From an uncultured Clostridia bacterium (lineage in GTDB: Bacteria > Bacillota > Clostridia > TANB77 > CAG-508), in assembly GCA_947594935.1 (NCBI GenBank), contig CANQEM010000012.1, forward strand, positions 1-42,215: a stretch of DNA of 42,215 nucleotides, read 5' to 3'. Of the stretch, positions 1 to 7,171 are shown piece by piece (position 1 is the stretch's first letter; every line of letters starts with the position of its first letter). A program made the translations under genes and the position numbers. The notes below the pieces were generated by a model, which made no database searches, was not told where the DNA came from, and worked only from the letters and a program-made list of their open reading frames with translations.

Positions 1-20
1 TCATTTGAATATTTACTCAT
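1..20 (-). CDS. Start of an unidentified gene leaving the left edge (partial)
   Basis: Only six codons are inside the window (Met-Ser-Lys-Tyr-Ser-Asn). The start is supported by a strong Shine-Dalgarno, AAGGAGGGG on the minus strand (31-39), about ten bases before the ATG. The SD overlaps the right arm of a hairpin (see 21-74), so translation may depend on local RNA folding. A small acid-soluble spore protein is one possibility given a Ser/Asn-rich start, but six residues cannot support a family call. Confidence 0.4.
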
Positions 21-74
21 AAAAAATGAACCCCTCCTTGTTAAACATTTTTGTCTAACTTTTTGGGTTCATTT
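21..74 (-). terminator. Nested hairpin between two minus-strand ORFs, overlapping an SD
   Basis: On the minus strand a perfect 10-bp outer stem (AAATGAACCC with GGGTTCATTT; 65-74 with 24-33) encloses a second 8-bp stem (52-59 with 40-47, one G-U pair) and a TTTT-sized loop. It is followed by a T-run (26-21), as in an intrinsic terminator. The 3' arm contains the final Gs of the SD for the gene starting at 20, so the same structure could also block ribosome loading. Confidence 0.55.
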
Positions 75-100
75 CAAACACACAATACATGCTTTTAAAA

Positions 101-187
101 TTAGTTATTGCAATTTTGATTATTATTTTGATTTCCACTGTTATCTTTGTTATTCTTGCCATTCTTTTTGTTTTTCTTTTCTGACAT
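101..187 (-). CDS. 28-residue Asn/Lys-rich small ORF
   Basis: ATG at 187-185, stop TAA at 103-101. It has a textbook SD (GGAGGTG, 194-200 on the minus strand) six bases before the start. The product has a Lys-rich first half (MSEKKNKKNGK) and an Asn/Gln-rich second half with a single Cys near the C-terminus. It is hydrophilic, with no signal peptide or membrane segment. No family is recognised. The strong SD argues for real translation, while the low complexity and small size argue for caution. It could encode a small spore or nucleic-acid-associated protein, or act as a leader ORF for the gene starting at 20, from which it is separated by the hairpin at 21-74. Confidence 0.4.
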   Translation of the reverse strand: MSEKKNKKNGKNNKDNSGNQNNNQNCNN

Positions 188-256
188 GAAAAGCACCTCC
201 ATTTCATTACCTAAAATTAGTATGTCAACTTTTTAGAAAAATATACATAAAATAGA

Positions 257-285
257 TTGAAAAAACAGAAAATAAGTGATATTAT
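257..285 (+). promoter_or_regulatory. Sigma-A-type promoter for murD
   Basis: TTGAAA at 257-262, a 17-base spacer and TATTAT at 280-285. The predicted start is near 292, giving a leader of about 35 bases before the murD ATG. Confidence 0.6.
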
Positions 286-326
286 GTATAAAGTAAATTT
301 TAACTGAAAAAAGGGGCTGAAAAACG

Positions 327-1730
327 ATGTACCAAAAAAATGAAAAGTTAGAAGAATTTAATAATTTTATTCGCTTTCGCAAAGTTGCAGTTATTGGTTT
401 AGGTGTAAGCAATATCCCATTATTAGACTATTTGTACCAAAAACAAGCAACAGTTACAGTATTTGATAATAGGGAAATTGATAATATACCGGCAGACATA
501 ATGAATAAAATTTCCAATTATGGTTTTACATATTCTTTTGGTGAAAATGCACTTGAAAAATTACGCGATTTTGCTGTTATTTTCCGCTCACCAAGTTGCT
601 TACCAACAAAACCGGAGTTAGAAAGAGAAGCAAAAAATGGTGCAATTGTCACAACTGAAATAGAATTATTTATGAAAATGTGTCCAGCAAAAATAATTGG
701 AGTTACTGGAAGCGACGGAAAAACCACCACAACAAGCTTAATTTATGCAATCTTACAAGATGCTGGTTATCATACATTTTTAGGTGGAAATATAGGCACA
801 CCATTATTTACAAAGTTACCAGAAATCACAGAAGAAGATATGGTTGTTCTAGAATTAAGCAGTTTCCAATTGATGGGTATGGATATAAGCCCAGAAATAG
901 CTGTTATCACTAATATAACACCAAACCATTTGAATATACATAAAGATTATGAAGAATACATAGAATCAAAGAAAAATATTTTTAAATATCAAGATGAAAA
1001 AGGAATTGTAGTATTAAACTATGATAATGAAATTACTAGAAATTGTGCAAGAGAAGTTAAGGGACAAGTGAAATTTTTTAGTAGTAAAAATAAACTAGAC
1101 AATGGTTATATAGTTGATGAACATGTAGTAAAAAAATGTCAAGATAAAATAAGGAAACATCTTTTACATACAGATGAAATTATTTTACGAGGAAATCATA
1201 ATTATGAGAATGTTGCAACTGCACTTGCTGCAACTGAAAGCCTAGTAGATGCTGAAAAAGCAGTTGCTACAATAAAAGAATTTAAGCCAGTTGCTCACAG
1301 AATTGAATTTGTGCGTGAAATCAATGGAGCCAAATGGTATAATGATTCAAGCAGTTCATCACCAACAAGAACAATTGCAGGAATTCAAGCTTTTGATAAA
1401 GAAGGAATTGTCTTGATTGCTGGTGGTTATGATAAGAATTTAGATTACACAACACTTGCAAAACCAATATTGGAGAAAGTATCAACTTTAATTTTAATGG
1501 GTCAAACAGCAGGAAAAATTTTTGAAGCAGTAAAAGCTGAAATGGAAAATCAAAATAAGCAATTACCAATTTATATGGCAAATGATTTAGACCAAGCTAT
1601 TGTATTAGCAAAAAAATATGTTAGACAAGGCGAAGTAGTTCTATTTTCACCAGCTAGTGCAAGTTTTGATATGTTTAAAAATGCTGTTGAAAGAGGCGAA
1701 AAGTTTAAAGAAAAAGTAAACAAATTATAA
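327..1730 (+). CDS. murD: UDP-N-acetylmuramoyl-L-alanine--D-glutamate ligase
   Basis: Cytoplasmic peptidoglycan precursor enzyme that adds D-glutamate to UDP-MurNAc-L-Ala using ATP. The 467 residues are close to the usual MurD length. An N-terminal Rossmann-like UDP-binding domain begins with VIGLGVSNIPLLDYL. The central Mur-ligase ATP loop is VTGSDGKTTTT at about residues 126-136, with Lys132 in the P-loop. GGNIGTPL and NITPNHLNIH follow, and YNDSSSSSPTRTIAG introduces the C-terminal domain. The start ATG follows an AAGGGG-type SD. The gene is monocistronic: its own promoter lies at 257-285 and a terminator follows at 1729-1754. Here murD sits alone beside yabP rather than inside a mra/mur cluster, which is somewhat unusual. 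Family assignment is secure. Confidence 0.96.
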   Translation: MYQKNEKLEEFNNFIRFRKVAVIGLGVSNIPLLDYLYQKQATVTVFDNREIDNIPADIMNKISNYGFTYSFGENALEKLRDFAVIFRSPSCLPTKPELEREAKNGAIVTTEIELFMKMCPAKIIGVTGSDGKTTTTSLIYAILQDAGYHTFLGGNIGTPLFTKLPEITEEDMVVLELSSFQLMGMDISPEIAVITNITPNHLNIHKDYEEYIESKKNIFKYQDEKGIVVLNYDNEITRNCAREVKGQVKFFSSKNKLDNGYIVDEHVVKKCQDKIRKHLLHTDEIILRGNHNYENVATALAATESLVDAEKAVATIKEFKPVAHRIEFVREINGAKWYNDSSSSSPTRTIAGIQAFDKEGIVLIAGGYDKNLDYTTLAKPILEKVSTLILMGQTAGKIFEAVKAEMENQNKQLPIYMANDLDQAIVLAKKYVRQGEVVLFSPASASFDMFKNAVERGEKFKEKVNKL

Positions 1731-1754
1731 GAAGCAAATTTTGCTTCTTTTTTT
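1729..1754 (+). terminator. Intrinsic terminator after murD
   Basis: AAGAAGCAA (1729-1737) pairs with TTGCTTCTT (1741-1749) around a 3-base loop, followed by a T-run to 1754. It begins inside the murD stop codon. Confidence 0.8.
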
Positions 1755-1815
1755 AGTTCTAAAAAAGACAACCCTAGAATATTATATAACATATAAAATT
1801 TTAGGGGGTTATGGT

Positions 1816-2115
1816 ATGACAATAGATGAAAGAAAAACAATAAATACAAATGTTATTCAGAATTTAATATTGGAGAATAGAAAAAAATTGACAATTTCTG
1901 GCGTGAATGATGTGTTAAGTTTTGATGACCAAGTAGTTATACTTGAAACAGAATTAGGGCTATTAACTGCAAAGGGTGAAAATATAAGAGTGAATAAGCT
2001 TAGTATTGACACATCAGAAGTAATTTTAGAAGGAGAAATATCTTACCTTGCATATAGTGATAAAGAACAAGAAAAGATGAAAAATGCAGGTTTATTAAGC
2101 AAAATTTTCAAATAA
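1816..2115 (+). CDS. yabP: Sporulation protein YabP
   Basis: YabP-family protein of 99 residues, needed for normal sporulation in Bacillus and conserved beside yabQ in spore formers. The family-like core is KLTISGVNDVLSFDDQ followed by VVILETELGLL and a C-terminal SYLAYSD segment. The ATG at 1816 is chosen over an in-frame upstream extension because it follows GGGGGTT at a suitable distance and matches the usual family N-terminus. It is followed with only a 12-base gap by yabQ. In Bacillus these genes are sigma-E controlled; no convincing sigma-E promoter is visible just upstream here. The usual upstream neighbour yabO (rqcP) is absent, and murD occupies that place. Confidence 0.88.
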   Translation: MTIDERKTINTNVIQNLILENRKKLTISGVNDVLSFDDQVVILETELGLLTAKGENIRVNKLSIDTSEVILEGEISYLAYSDKEQEKMKNAGLLSKIFK

Positions 2116-2127
2116 TTGGAGGATGTA

Positions 2128-2550
2128 ATGATTACAAATCAAGCATATACTTTTATAATTTTTGTAATAGTTGGAATATGTATTGGTGTTCTATTTGATT
2201 TTTTTAGAATACTTAGGAAAGCGTTTAACACGAAAGATTTTATTACATATATAGAAGATATTTTATTCTGCATATTAACTGGAATAATTTTGTTGTATTC
2301 TATTTTTAAATTTAATAGTGGGGAAATAAGGCTTTATATTTTTATTGGATTACTATTCGGAGTAATAATATATATGCTAAGTATTAGCAAGTTTTTTGTA
2401 AAAATAAATTTATTTGTAATAGAGAAAATTAAACAAATTTTTAAGCCAATATCGTTTGTTATTATAAATGTAAGAAAAATTTTGTCGAAAATTTCTTTAA
2501 AAATGGAATATTTGAAAAAAAATAAACAAATAAATAAAAAAATGTCATAA
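2128..2550 (+). CDS. yabQ: Spore cortex protein YabQ
   Basis: Integral membrane protein of 140 residues needed for spore cortex formation in Bacillus. Three hydrophobic segments are visible in the first hundred residues (starting YTFIIFVIVGICIGVLFDFF, then ILFCILTGIILLYSIF, then YIFIGLLFGVIIYML). They are followed by a Lys-rich amphipathic tail. The motif GVLFDFFRILRKAF after the first segment is typical of YabQ. The ATG at 2128 is preferred to the in-frame TTG at 2116, because the SD GGAGG (2118-2122) lies between them. It is co-transcribed with yabP. The function is known from the family, not from this sequence. Confidence 0.88.
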   Translation: MITNQAYTFIIFVIVGICIGVLFDFFRILRKAFNTKDFITYIEDILFCILTGIILLYSIFKFNSGEIRLYIFIGLLFGVIIYMLSISKFFVKINLFVIEKIKQIFKPISFVIINVRKILSKISLKMEYLKKNKQINKKMS

Positions 2551-2634
2551 ATTAGAAGGATTTTTGCAAAATAAAGAGAATAATATAATAGAGATACCCG
2601 TAAGGATAATTTTAAAATGGAGAGATGAATACTG

Positions 2635-2910
2635 ATGAAAAGCAAAAAAGGTTTTCTTAAATGGATATTTGTTGTAGTTGTTCTTATTTATGCAGTATGT
2701 ACATTTATAGCACAGCAAAAAACCTTAAATCAATATGAGAAAAATACAAAAGAATTAGCTTCACAAATTGAAGAACAAAAAGAATATCAAGAAGTTCTTG
2801 CAAAAAGAAAAGAAGATGTAACTTCTGAGGAATATATCGAAGATATAGCAAGAGAAAAGCTAGATATGTATTTGCCAAATGAAAAAGTATATATGGATAC
2901 AGGTTTTTAA
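2635..2910 (+). CDS. divIC: DivIC/FtsB-like septum formation protein
   Basis: Small bitopic membrane protein of 91 residues from the DivIC/FtsB family. It acts with FtsL and DivIB/FtsQ at the division site. Residues 9-27 form one transmembrane segment. They are followed by a Gln/Glu/Lys-rich coiled coil (about 28-62) and the conserved C-terminal motif AREKLDMYLPNEKVYMD, the counterpart of the family's AREKLG...PGE motif. It follows yabQ after an 84-base gap that contains TATAAT (2584-2589) without a good -35. The yabP-yabQ-divIC order is standard in Firmicutes. It ends at a terminator (2911-2955). Confidence 0.9.
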   Translation: MKSKKGFLKWIFVVVVLIYAVCTFIAQQKTLNQYEKNTKELASQIEEQKEYQEVLAKRKEDVTSEEYIEDIAREKLDMYLPNEKVYMDTGF

Positions 2911-2955
2911 TTATCCAATATTTTGATATACAAAATTTGGATAATTATTTTTTTT
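2911..2955 (+). terminator. Terminator after divIC
   Basis: TTATCCAATATTTTG (2911-2925) pairs with CAAAATTTGGATAA (2931-2944) with a single bulge, followed by a T-rich run to 2955. Confidence 0.75.
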
Positions 2956-2964
2956 CAAAAACTA

Positions 2965-2993
2965 TTGACAACATTTAAAAAATAAGTTATACT
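2965..2993 (+). promoter_or_regulatory. Promoter of the tRNA-Met/tRNA-Tyr operon
   Basis: Consensus TTGACA (2965-2970), a 17-base spacer and TATACT (2988-2993). The predicted start is about 15 bases before the first tRNA. Confidence 0.8.
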
Positions 2994-3014
2994 TAATCTT
3001 GCGTTAAGAAATAT

Positions 3015-3091
3015 GCTCCCTTAGCTCAGTTGGTCAGAGCAACCGGCTCATAACCGGTGGGTCCAAGGTTCGAATCCTTGAGGGAGCACCA
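3015..3091 (+). tRNA. tRNA-Met (CAT anticodon, elongator type)
   Basis: Complete cloverleaf. The acceptor stem GCTCCCT/AGGGAGC is followed by discriminator A and an encoded CCA (3089-3091). The D arm is TTAGCTCAGTTGGTCAGAGC. The anticodon stem ACCGG/CCGGT has loop CTCATAA, and the T arm contains GGTTCGAATCC. The anticodon stem lacks the three consecutive G-C pairs of initiator tRNA, so it is read as elongator Met. A lysidine-modified Ile tRNA cannot be excluded from sequence alone. Confidence 0.92.
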
Positions 3092-3093
3092 AT

Positions 3094-3179
3094 GGGTAGG
3101 TTGCCGAGCGGTCAAAGGCCCCAGACTGTAAATCTGGTCTCGTATGAGTTCGAAGGTTCGAATCCTTCCCTGCCCACCA
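3094..3179 (+). tRNA. tRNA-Tyr (GTA anticodon)
   Basis: Class II tRNA with a long variable arm. The acceptor is GGGTAGG/CCTGCCC, the anticodon loop CTGTAAA gives GTA, the T loop is GGTTCGAATCC, and the CCA at 3177-3179 is encoded. It starts two bases after the tRNA-Met CCA and shares its promoter. Confidence 0.95.
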
Positions 3180-3180
3180 T

Positions 3181-3209
3181 AAAGTAGTTCGAATAGAACT
3201 ACTTTTTTT
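3181..3209 (+). terminator. Terminator of the tRNA operon
   Basis: Perfect 10-bp stem AAAGTAGTTC (3181-3190) / GAACTACTTT (3196-3205) with a GAATA loop and a T-run. Confidence 0.85.
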
Positions 3210-3231
3210 GTACAAAAAATTAAAAAAGGTA

Positions 3232-3260
3232 TTGACAAATAATGAAATTTGAAATAAAAT
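3232..3260 (+). promoter_or_regulatory. Promoter of dinD
   Basis: TTGACA (3232-3237), 17-base spacer, TAAAAT (3255-3260). No recognisable LexA operator of the GAAC-type overlaps it. Confidence 0.7.
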
Positions 3261-3333
3261 ACAAACAAAAGTTTTAACCAAAATGATATTATATATGAAA
3301 AAAATTAAATATTTGTAAAAAGGATGTGATTTT

Positions 3334-4161
3334 ATGAAAAATTTAAAAATTAAAAATCAAACTTTTGAGGAAATCAAACATATTGATGATAATGGAGCTG
3401 AATTCTGGTGTGCAAGGGAACTTATGTCGGTTTTACAATATTCAAATTGGCAAAATTTTGAAAAAATAATTCATAAAGCTAAAATCTCTTGTGAAAATAG
3501 TGGTATTAGTGTGTTTGAACATTTTATCGACGTCAGTAAGTTGTCAAAACGTGCTAATAATGCAGAAATTGAGATAAAAGATTATAAATTATCTCGTTAT
3601 GCTTGTTATTTAATAGCACAAAATGGAGATAGTAGAAAAAAAGTAATTTCTCTTGCTCAAACATATTTTGCAGTTCAAACAAGAAAACAAGAAATAACTG
3701 AAAAAGAATATAGTATGCTAACAGAAGATGAAAAAAGATTTTATCAAAGAAATTTAACAAAAAAAGGAAATTACTCACTTAACCAAACAGCAAAAAAAGC
3801 AGGAGTTAAGAATTTTGATAAATTTCACAATAGCGGATATAAAGGTTTATATAATGGAGAAACAGCTGATGATATTGCAAAAAGGAAAGGATTAAGATAT
3901 AGAGAAGATATTTTAGATAATATGGGAAGCGATGAGTTAATTGCAAATCTATTTAGAATTTCTCAAACAGAACAAAAATTAAAGAAAGATAACATACAAA
4001 GTGAAAAAGAGGCAAATAAAGCACATTATGAAGTTGGGTCTAAAATAAGAAATACCATAAAGGAGCTTGGAGGAACTATGCCAGAAGATTTGCCAACACC
4101 TAAAAAGAGTTTAAAACAATTAGAAAAAGAAAATAAGTTAAAAAATATACTTGATTACTAA
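3334..4161 (+). CDS. dinD: DNA-damage-inducible protein D (DinD/BRO-related)
   Basis: The 275-residue product matches Escherichia coli DinD along its whole length. The N-terminal BRO-like part includes FEEIKHIDDNGAEFWCAREL. It is followed by the stretch LSRYACYLIAQNGDSRKKVI and by QTYFAVQTRKQE. The C-terminal part has GYKGLYNGETADDIAKRKGL, then NMGSDELIANLFRISQTEQK and ELGGTMPEDLPTP. In E. coli, dinD is SOS-induced and the protein inhibits RecA activities; that role is inferred here. The gene has its own promoter and a good SD (AAAAGGATGTG). It sits immediately downstream of tRNA genes, a common site for acquired DNA, but no flanking repeat or integrase is present. The SOS-type operator expected for dinD was not found. 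Confidence 0.9.
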   Translation: MKNLKIKNQTFEEIKHIDDNGAEFWCARELMSVLQYSNWQNFEKIIHKAKISCENSGISVFEHFIDVSKLSKRANNAEIEIKDYKLSRYACYLIAQNGDSRKKVISLAQTYFAVQTRKQEITEKEYSMLTEDEKRFYQRNLTKKGNYSLNQTAKKAGVKNFDKFHNSGYKGLYNGETADDIAKRKGLRYREDILDNMGSDELIANLFRISQTEQKLKKDNIQSEKEANKAHYEVGSKIRNTIKELGGTMPEDLPTPKKSLKQLEKENKLKNILDY

Positions 4162-4179
4162 TTTATTAAATGATATAAT
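4151..4179 (+). promoter_or_regulatory. Promoter of the serpin operon
   Basis: TTGATT (4151-4156), 17-base spacer, and TATAAT (4174-4179) preceded by TGA, which makes an extended -10. The -35 lies inside the last codons of dinD. Confidence 0.7.
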
Positions 4180-4213
4180 GCCATTAGTAAAACAATAAAC
4201 AAAGGAGAAAAAA

Positions 4214-5506
4214 ATGGAAGAAAAAGAACCAATAAAAATAACATTAGGCATGCTAATAATCATAATAGCACTATTTGCAAGTGTAATAATAGCAGTATTT
4301 ACAGTACTTTCTAATAACAGCAAAACTCGTGGAAATCACAGCATCATCGTAGAAGATGATGACCCAACATCTGAAAATAAAGTTATAGAGGACTTTTCAA
4401 CAGAATTCCTACGATTTGAAAATAAAACAGAAAACATGATATATAGCCCACTATCTATTAAATATGCTCTAAATATGCTAAATGAAGGGGCAAACGGAAA
4501 AACCAAAACACAAATTACAAACGCATTAGGAGAATCAAAATTAACAACATATACAAACATAGATAAAATACTATCACTAGCAAATAGTGTATTTATTAGA
4601 GACACATATCAAGAATATACAAAACCAGAATTCACAAATATATTAAAAGAAAAATATAACGCAGAATTGCAATACGATTCATTCAAAAACGCTAAAAATA
4701 TAAATAAATGGATAAATGATACAACCTTTGGAATAATAAGCAAGATGGTTCCAAGTAGCGTTGTTAGTGACGAAAACACAAAAATGATTCTTGTAAACGC
4801 ACTCGCAATTGATATGGAATGGGAAGAACAATTTGAAGATAAAAATACAGGGGGAAAGGAATTTACCTTAAACGATGGAACAACAATGAACGCATCAACA
4901 ATGAGTTTAAGAACATCAAGTAAAGATGTTTCATATTATACAGATAAAAATATAACAGCAATATCAATGGACTTAAAACAATACCAAAGTACACAATTAG
5001 AATTTATAGGTATAATGCCAACAGAATCATTAGATGAGTATGCTCTTACATTTACAGCAGAAGAATTAGAAAAAATCTCAAATAAATTAGTACCAGCAAC
5101 CAAAACTGCCAACGGAATTCAACTATCAATTCCTAAATTCTCTTTTGAAAGTAGATTAAAACTAAAAGACGATTTAATAGAATTCGGAATAAAAGATGCT
5201 TTTGATGAAGAAAAAGCTGACTTTTCAAATATGACAAACGACGAAAAAGGACTTTTCCTATCAGATGCCATTCACAAAGCAAAAATTGATTTTACAGAAA
5301 AAGGAGTTAAAGCAGCAGGTGCAACTGCGCTTATAATGCAAGATACCGCAGCAATTGTTGAAGAAGCTGAGCCAATTCAAATAAATTTTGACAAACCATT
5401 TTTATTTGCTATTAGAGATAAAGAGACTGGCGAAATATGGTTTATAGGCACAGTATACGAACCAAACTCTTGGGAAAAAGACCAAACAAATTATAAAGTA
5501 TATTAA
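4214..5506 (+). CDS. Membrane-anchored serpin (serine protease inhibitor)
   Basis: Serpin fold protein of 430 residues. A transmembrane anchor (about residues 10-32) and a short linker precede the serpin domain, so the inhibitor should face outside. Diagnostic stretches are MIYSPLSIKYALNMLNEGA, the shutter/breach region KMILVNALAIDMEWEEQF, and the C-terminal signature FDKPFLFAIRDKETGEIWF then GTVYEP. The reactive-centre hinge starts at Glu362 (TEKGVKAAGATA) with small residues at P12-P9, the pattern of inhibitory serpins. Aligned to alpha-1-antitrypsin spacing, P1-P1' would be Thr378-Ala379. It is first in an apparent operon with the next two genes. Bacterial serpins are uncommon. The target protease is unknown and could be a host or microbial elastase-like enzyme. 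Confidence 0.93.
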   Translation: MEEKEPIKITLGMLIIIIALFASVIIAVFTVLSNNSKTRGNHSIIVEDDDPTSENKVIEDFSTEFLRFENKTENMIYSPLSIKYALNMLNEGANGKTKTQITNALGESKLTTYTNIDKILSLANSVFIRDTYQEYTKPEFTNILKEKYNAELQYDSFKNAKNINKWINDTTFGIISKMVPSSVVSDENTKMILVNALAIDMEWEEQFEDKNTGGKEFTLNDGTTMNASTMSLRTSSKDVSYYTDKNITAISMDLKQYQSTQLEFIGIMPTESLDEYALTFTAEELEKISNKLVPATKTANGIQLSIPKFSFESRLKLKDDLIEFGIKDAFDEEKADFSNMTNDEKGLFLSDAIHKAKIDFTEKGVKAAGATALIMQDTAAIVEEAEPIQINFDKPFLFAIRDKETGEIWFIGTVYEPNSWEKDQTNYKVY

Positions 5507-5522
5507 ATCACATAAGAAAGAG

Positions 5523-6218
5523 ATGAAACCATTGAAAAAGCTTATTGCAATCATTTGTGTATTACTAGTAATATTTGTTGCCATGTATATATATACAGGC
5601 AAACAGTCAGATAAAAATGTAACACTAGACGAAGTCTCAAAAATAGAAGACTATATATCTAAAATATATATGTGGCAAGAAGTTACAAACCAAGCATTGC
5701 CAACCTTCACTTCAATAAATGATGCTCCAGATAAATGGGTATGGGAAGTTGTGAAGAAAAACCTAAACAATTATGATGAAATTGCAACTGAACAAATATC
5801 AGATGAAGCAAAAGAACTATTTGGACCAGACTTCACAAAGCAATTTCCAAAAGAAGGAAACGACAGTTTTATATATAATAACGAACAAGACATTTATCAA
5901 GCAACAAATATAGAACTAGACAGCTATATGGATAATTTTTTATTAAATTCGATTAGTAAAACAAAAGATGGATATGAAGTAGAAATCTTAGAATACATAG
6001 AAGATTACTCAGCAGAAAATGATTTAGTTGAAACAAATCAAGACGAATTTTTAATACTCATCAAAAACTTAGAAGGACAAGAACTAGCGAAAGTTAAAAA
6101 TACAGAAGGTAAAGATAAAATAATAGAAGTAGTAAAAGAAAATACTGATAAATTAACTAAAAAAACAATTGACTTAAAAATTGAAAATGAAAAATTATTT
6201 ATAAGGATGGTAAAATGA
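5523..6218 (+). CDS. Membrane-anchored protein of unknown function
   Basis: No family is recognised for this 231-residue protein. Residues 5-25 (KLIAIICVLLVIFVAMYIY) form a signal-anchor. No good lipobox is present, since the Cys lies inside the hydrophobic core. The rest is an acidic, Lys/Glu/Asp-rich extracytoplasmic domain with aromatic residues near its start (IYMWQEV, WVWEVVKK) and a beta-rich C-terminal half. It starts 16 bases after the serpin stop, with AAGAAAGAG as a weak SD. It overlaps the following radical SAM gene by four bases (ATGA), so it is probably translated with it. Co-occurrence with a secreted-side serpin suggests a surface role, but nothing in the sequence fixes a function. 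Confidence 0.75.
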   Translation: MKPLKKLIAIICVLLVIFVAMYIYTGKQSDKNVTLDEVSKIEDYISKIYMWQEVTNQALPTFTSINDAPDKWVWEVVKKNLNNYDEIATEQISDEAKELFGPDFTKQFPKEGNDSFIYNNEQDIYQATNIELDSYMDNFLLNSISKTKDGYEVEILEYIEDYSAENDLVETNQDEFLILIKNLEGQELAKVKNTEGKDKIIEVVKENTDKLTKKTIDLKIENEKLFIRMVK

Positions 6219-7102
6219 ATTTGCTAGAAAAATGTTGCATCTGTCCACATAATTGTTCTGTAAATAGATTAGAAGGCAAAATAGGCAGATGCAAAGCAAC
6301 AAAAAATGTAAAAATCGCACTATATTCAATTCACCGTTTTGAAGAACCATGTATCAGTGGAGAAAATGGCTCAGGAACGGTGTTTTTTTCAAACTGCAAT
6401 TTAAATTGTCAATTTTGCCAAAACTATGAAATTAGTCAATTAGGTAGAGGAAAAGAAATCTCAATTGAAGAATTAGCAGATATTTTTTTAAAACAACAAG
6501 ACAAAAAAGTAGAAAATATTAACCTAGTTACACCAACAAGTTATGTAGTACAAATTATAGAAGCCCTAAAAATAGCAAAAAATAATGGCTTAAACACACC
6601 AATTGTATATAACACAAATGGATATGAAAACATAGAAACAATTAAAATGTTAGACGGATATATTGACATATATTTACCAGACTTAAAATATGCTGACAAC
6701 AACTTAGCAAAGCAACTTTCAGGAATTGATAATTACTTTGAAACCGCAACAACAGCAATCAAAGAAATGCAAAGGCAAGTTGGAACGCCAATTTTCAATG
6801 ACAATGGAATAATGCAGAAAGGGCTAATGGTAAGGCATCTAGTATTACCAAATTACATAGAAAACTCAAAAGAAGTTCTGAAATGGCTACATGAAAACTT
6901 ACCAACCACAACATATTTAAGCATTATGGCACAATATTTTCCAACATACAAAGCACAAGAAAATTCAAAAATAAATAGGAAGTTAAATCAAACTGAATGG
7001 CAAGAAATCCTAGACTATATAGAAGAATTAGAAATTGAAAATGGATATGTGCAAGAACTTGGCGAACATGAGGAAGAATATGTACCAAAATGGAAATATT
7101 AA
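6215..7102 (+). CDS. PflA/PflX-like radical SAM protein
   Basis: 295 residues of the radical SAM superfamily, closest in layout to the PflX / pyruvate-formate-lyase-activating-like group. The N-terminus has a Cys-rich segment (KCCICPHNCSVNRLEGKIGRC). The SAM-cluster motif CNLNCQFCQN follows, with Cys61, Cys65 and Cys68 (CxxxCxxC). A downstream LVTPTSYVVQIIEAL segment and YNTNGYENIETIKML fit the TIM-barrel core. HLVLPNYIENSKEVL is typical of this group. The substrate is unknown; a glycyl-radical enzyme partner is possible, but none is encoded in the window. It overlaps the preceding gene by four bases. A new promoter follows at 7110. Confidence 0.88.
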   Translation: MNLLEKCCICPHNCSVNRLEGKIGRCKATKNVKIALYSIHRFEEPCISGENGSGTVFFSNCNLNCQFCQNYEISQLGRGKEISIEELADIFLKQQDKKVENINLVTPTSYVVQIIEALKIAKNNGLNTPIVYNTNGYENIETIKMLDGYIDIYLPDLKYADNNLAKQLSGIDNYFETATTAIKEMQRQVGTPIFNDNGIMQKGLMVRHLVLPNYIENSKEVLKWLHENLPTTTYLSIMAQYFPTYKAQENSKINRKLNQTEWQEILDYIEELEIENGYVQELGEHEEEYVPKWKY

Positions 7103-7109
7103 AAAAATG

Positions 7110-7138
7110 TTGAAATTTGTTCTAGGATATGATATATT
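7110..7138 (+). promoter_or_regulatory. Promoter of the thyA-folA-dCMP deaminase-mutS2 operon
   Basis: TTGAAA (7110-7115), 17-base spacer, TATATT (7133-7138), placed about 27 bases before the thyA SD. Confidence 0.7.
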
Positions 7139-7171
7139 TTTTTTAGAATTTTAGAAAGGAACGTGATAAAA

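Noticed and set aside
1771..1800. Sigma-E promoter for yabP (GAATATT with CATATAAA)
   Set aside because: The two elements are only about six bases apart, too close for a functional pair.
3191..3200. GTTC-GAATA-GAAC before dinD as a LexA operator
   Set aside because: It is the loop-proximal part of the tRNA terminator, has the wrong half-site orientation, and lies upstream of the promoter.
3026..3281. Minus-strand ORFs across the tRNA region with peptides like GFEPWTHRL
   Set aside because: They are antisense translations of tRNA-Met and tRNA-Tyr, a well-known source of spurious gene calls.
3176..4230. Integrated element at tRNA-Tyr with an att duplication
   Set aside because: No repeat of the tRNA 3' end is found after dinD, and no integrase gene is present.
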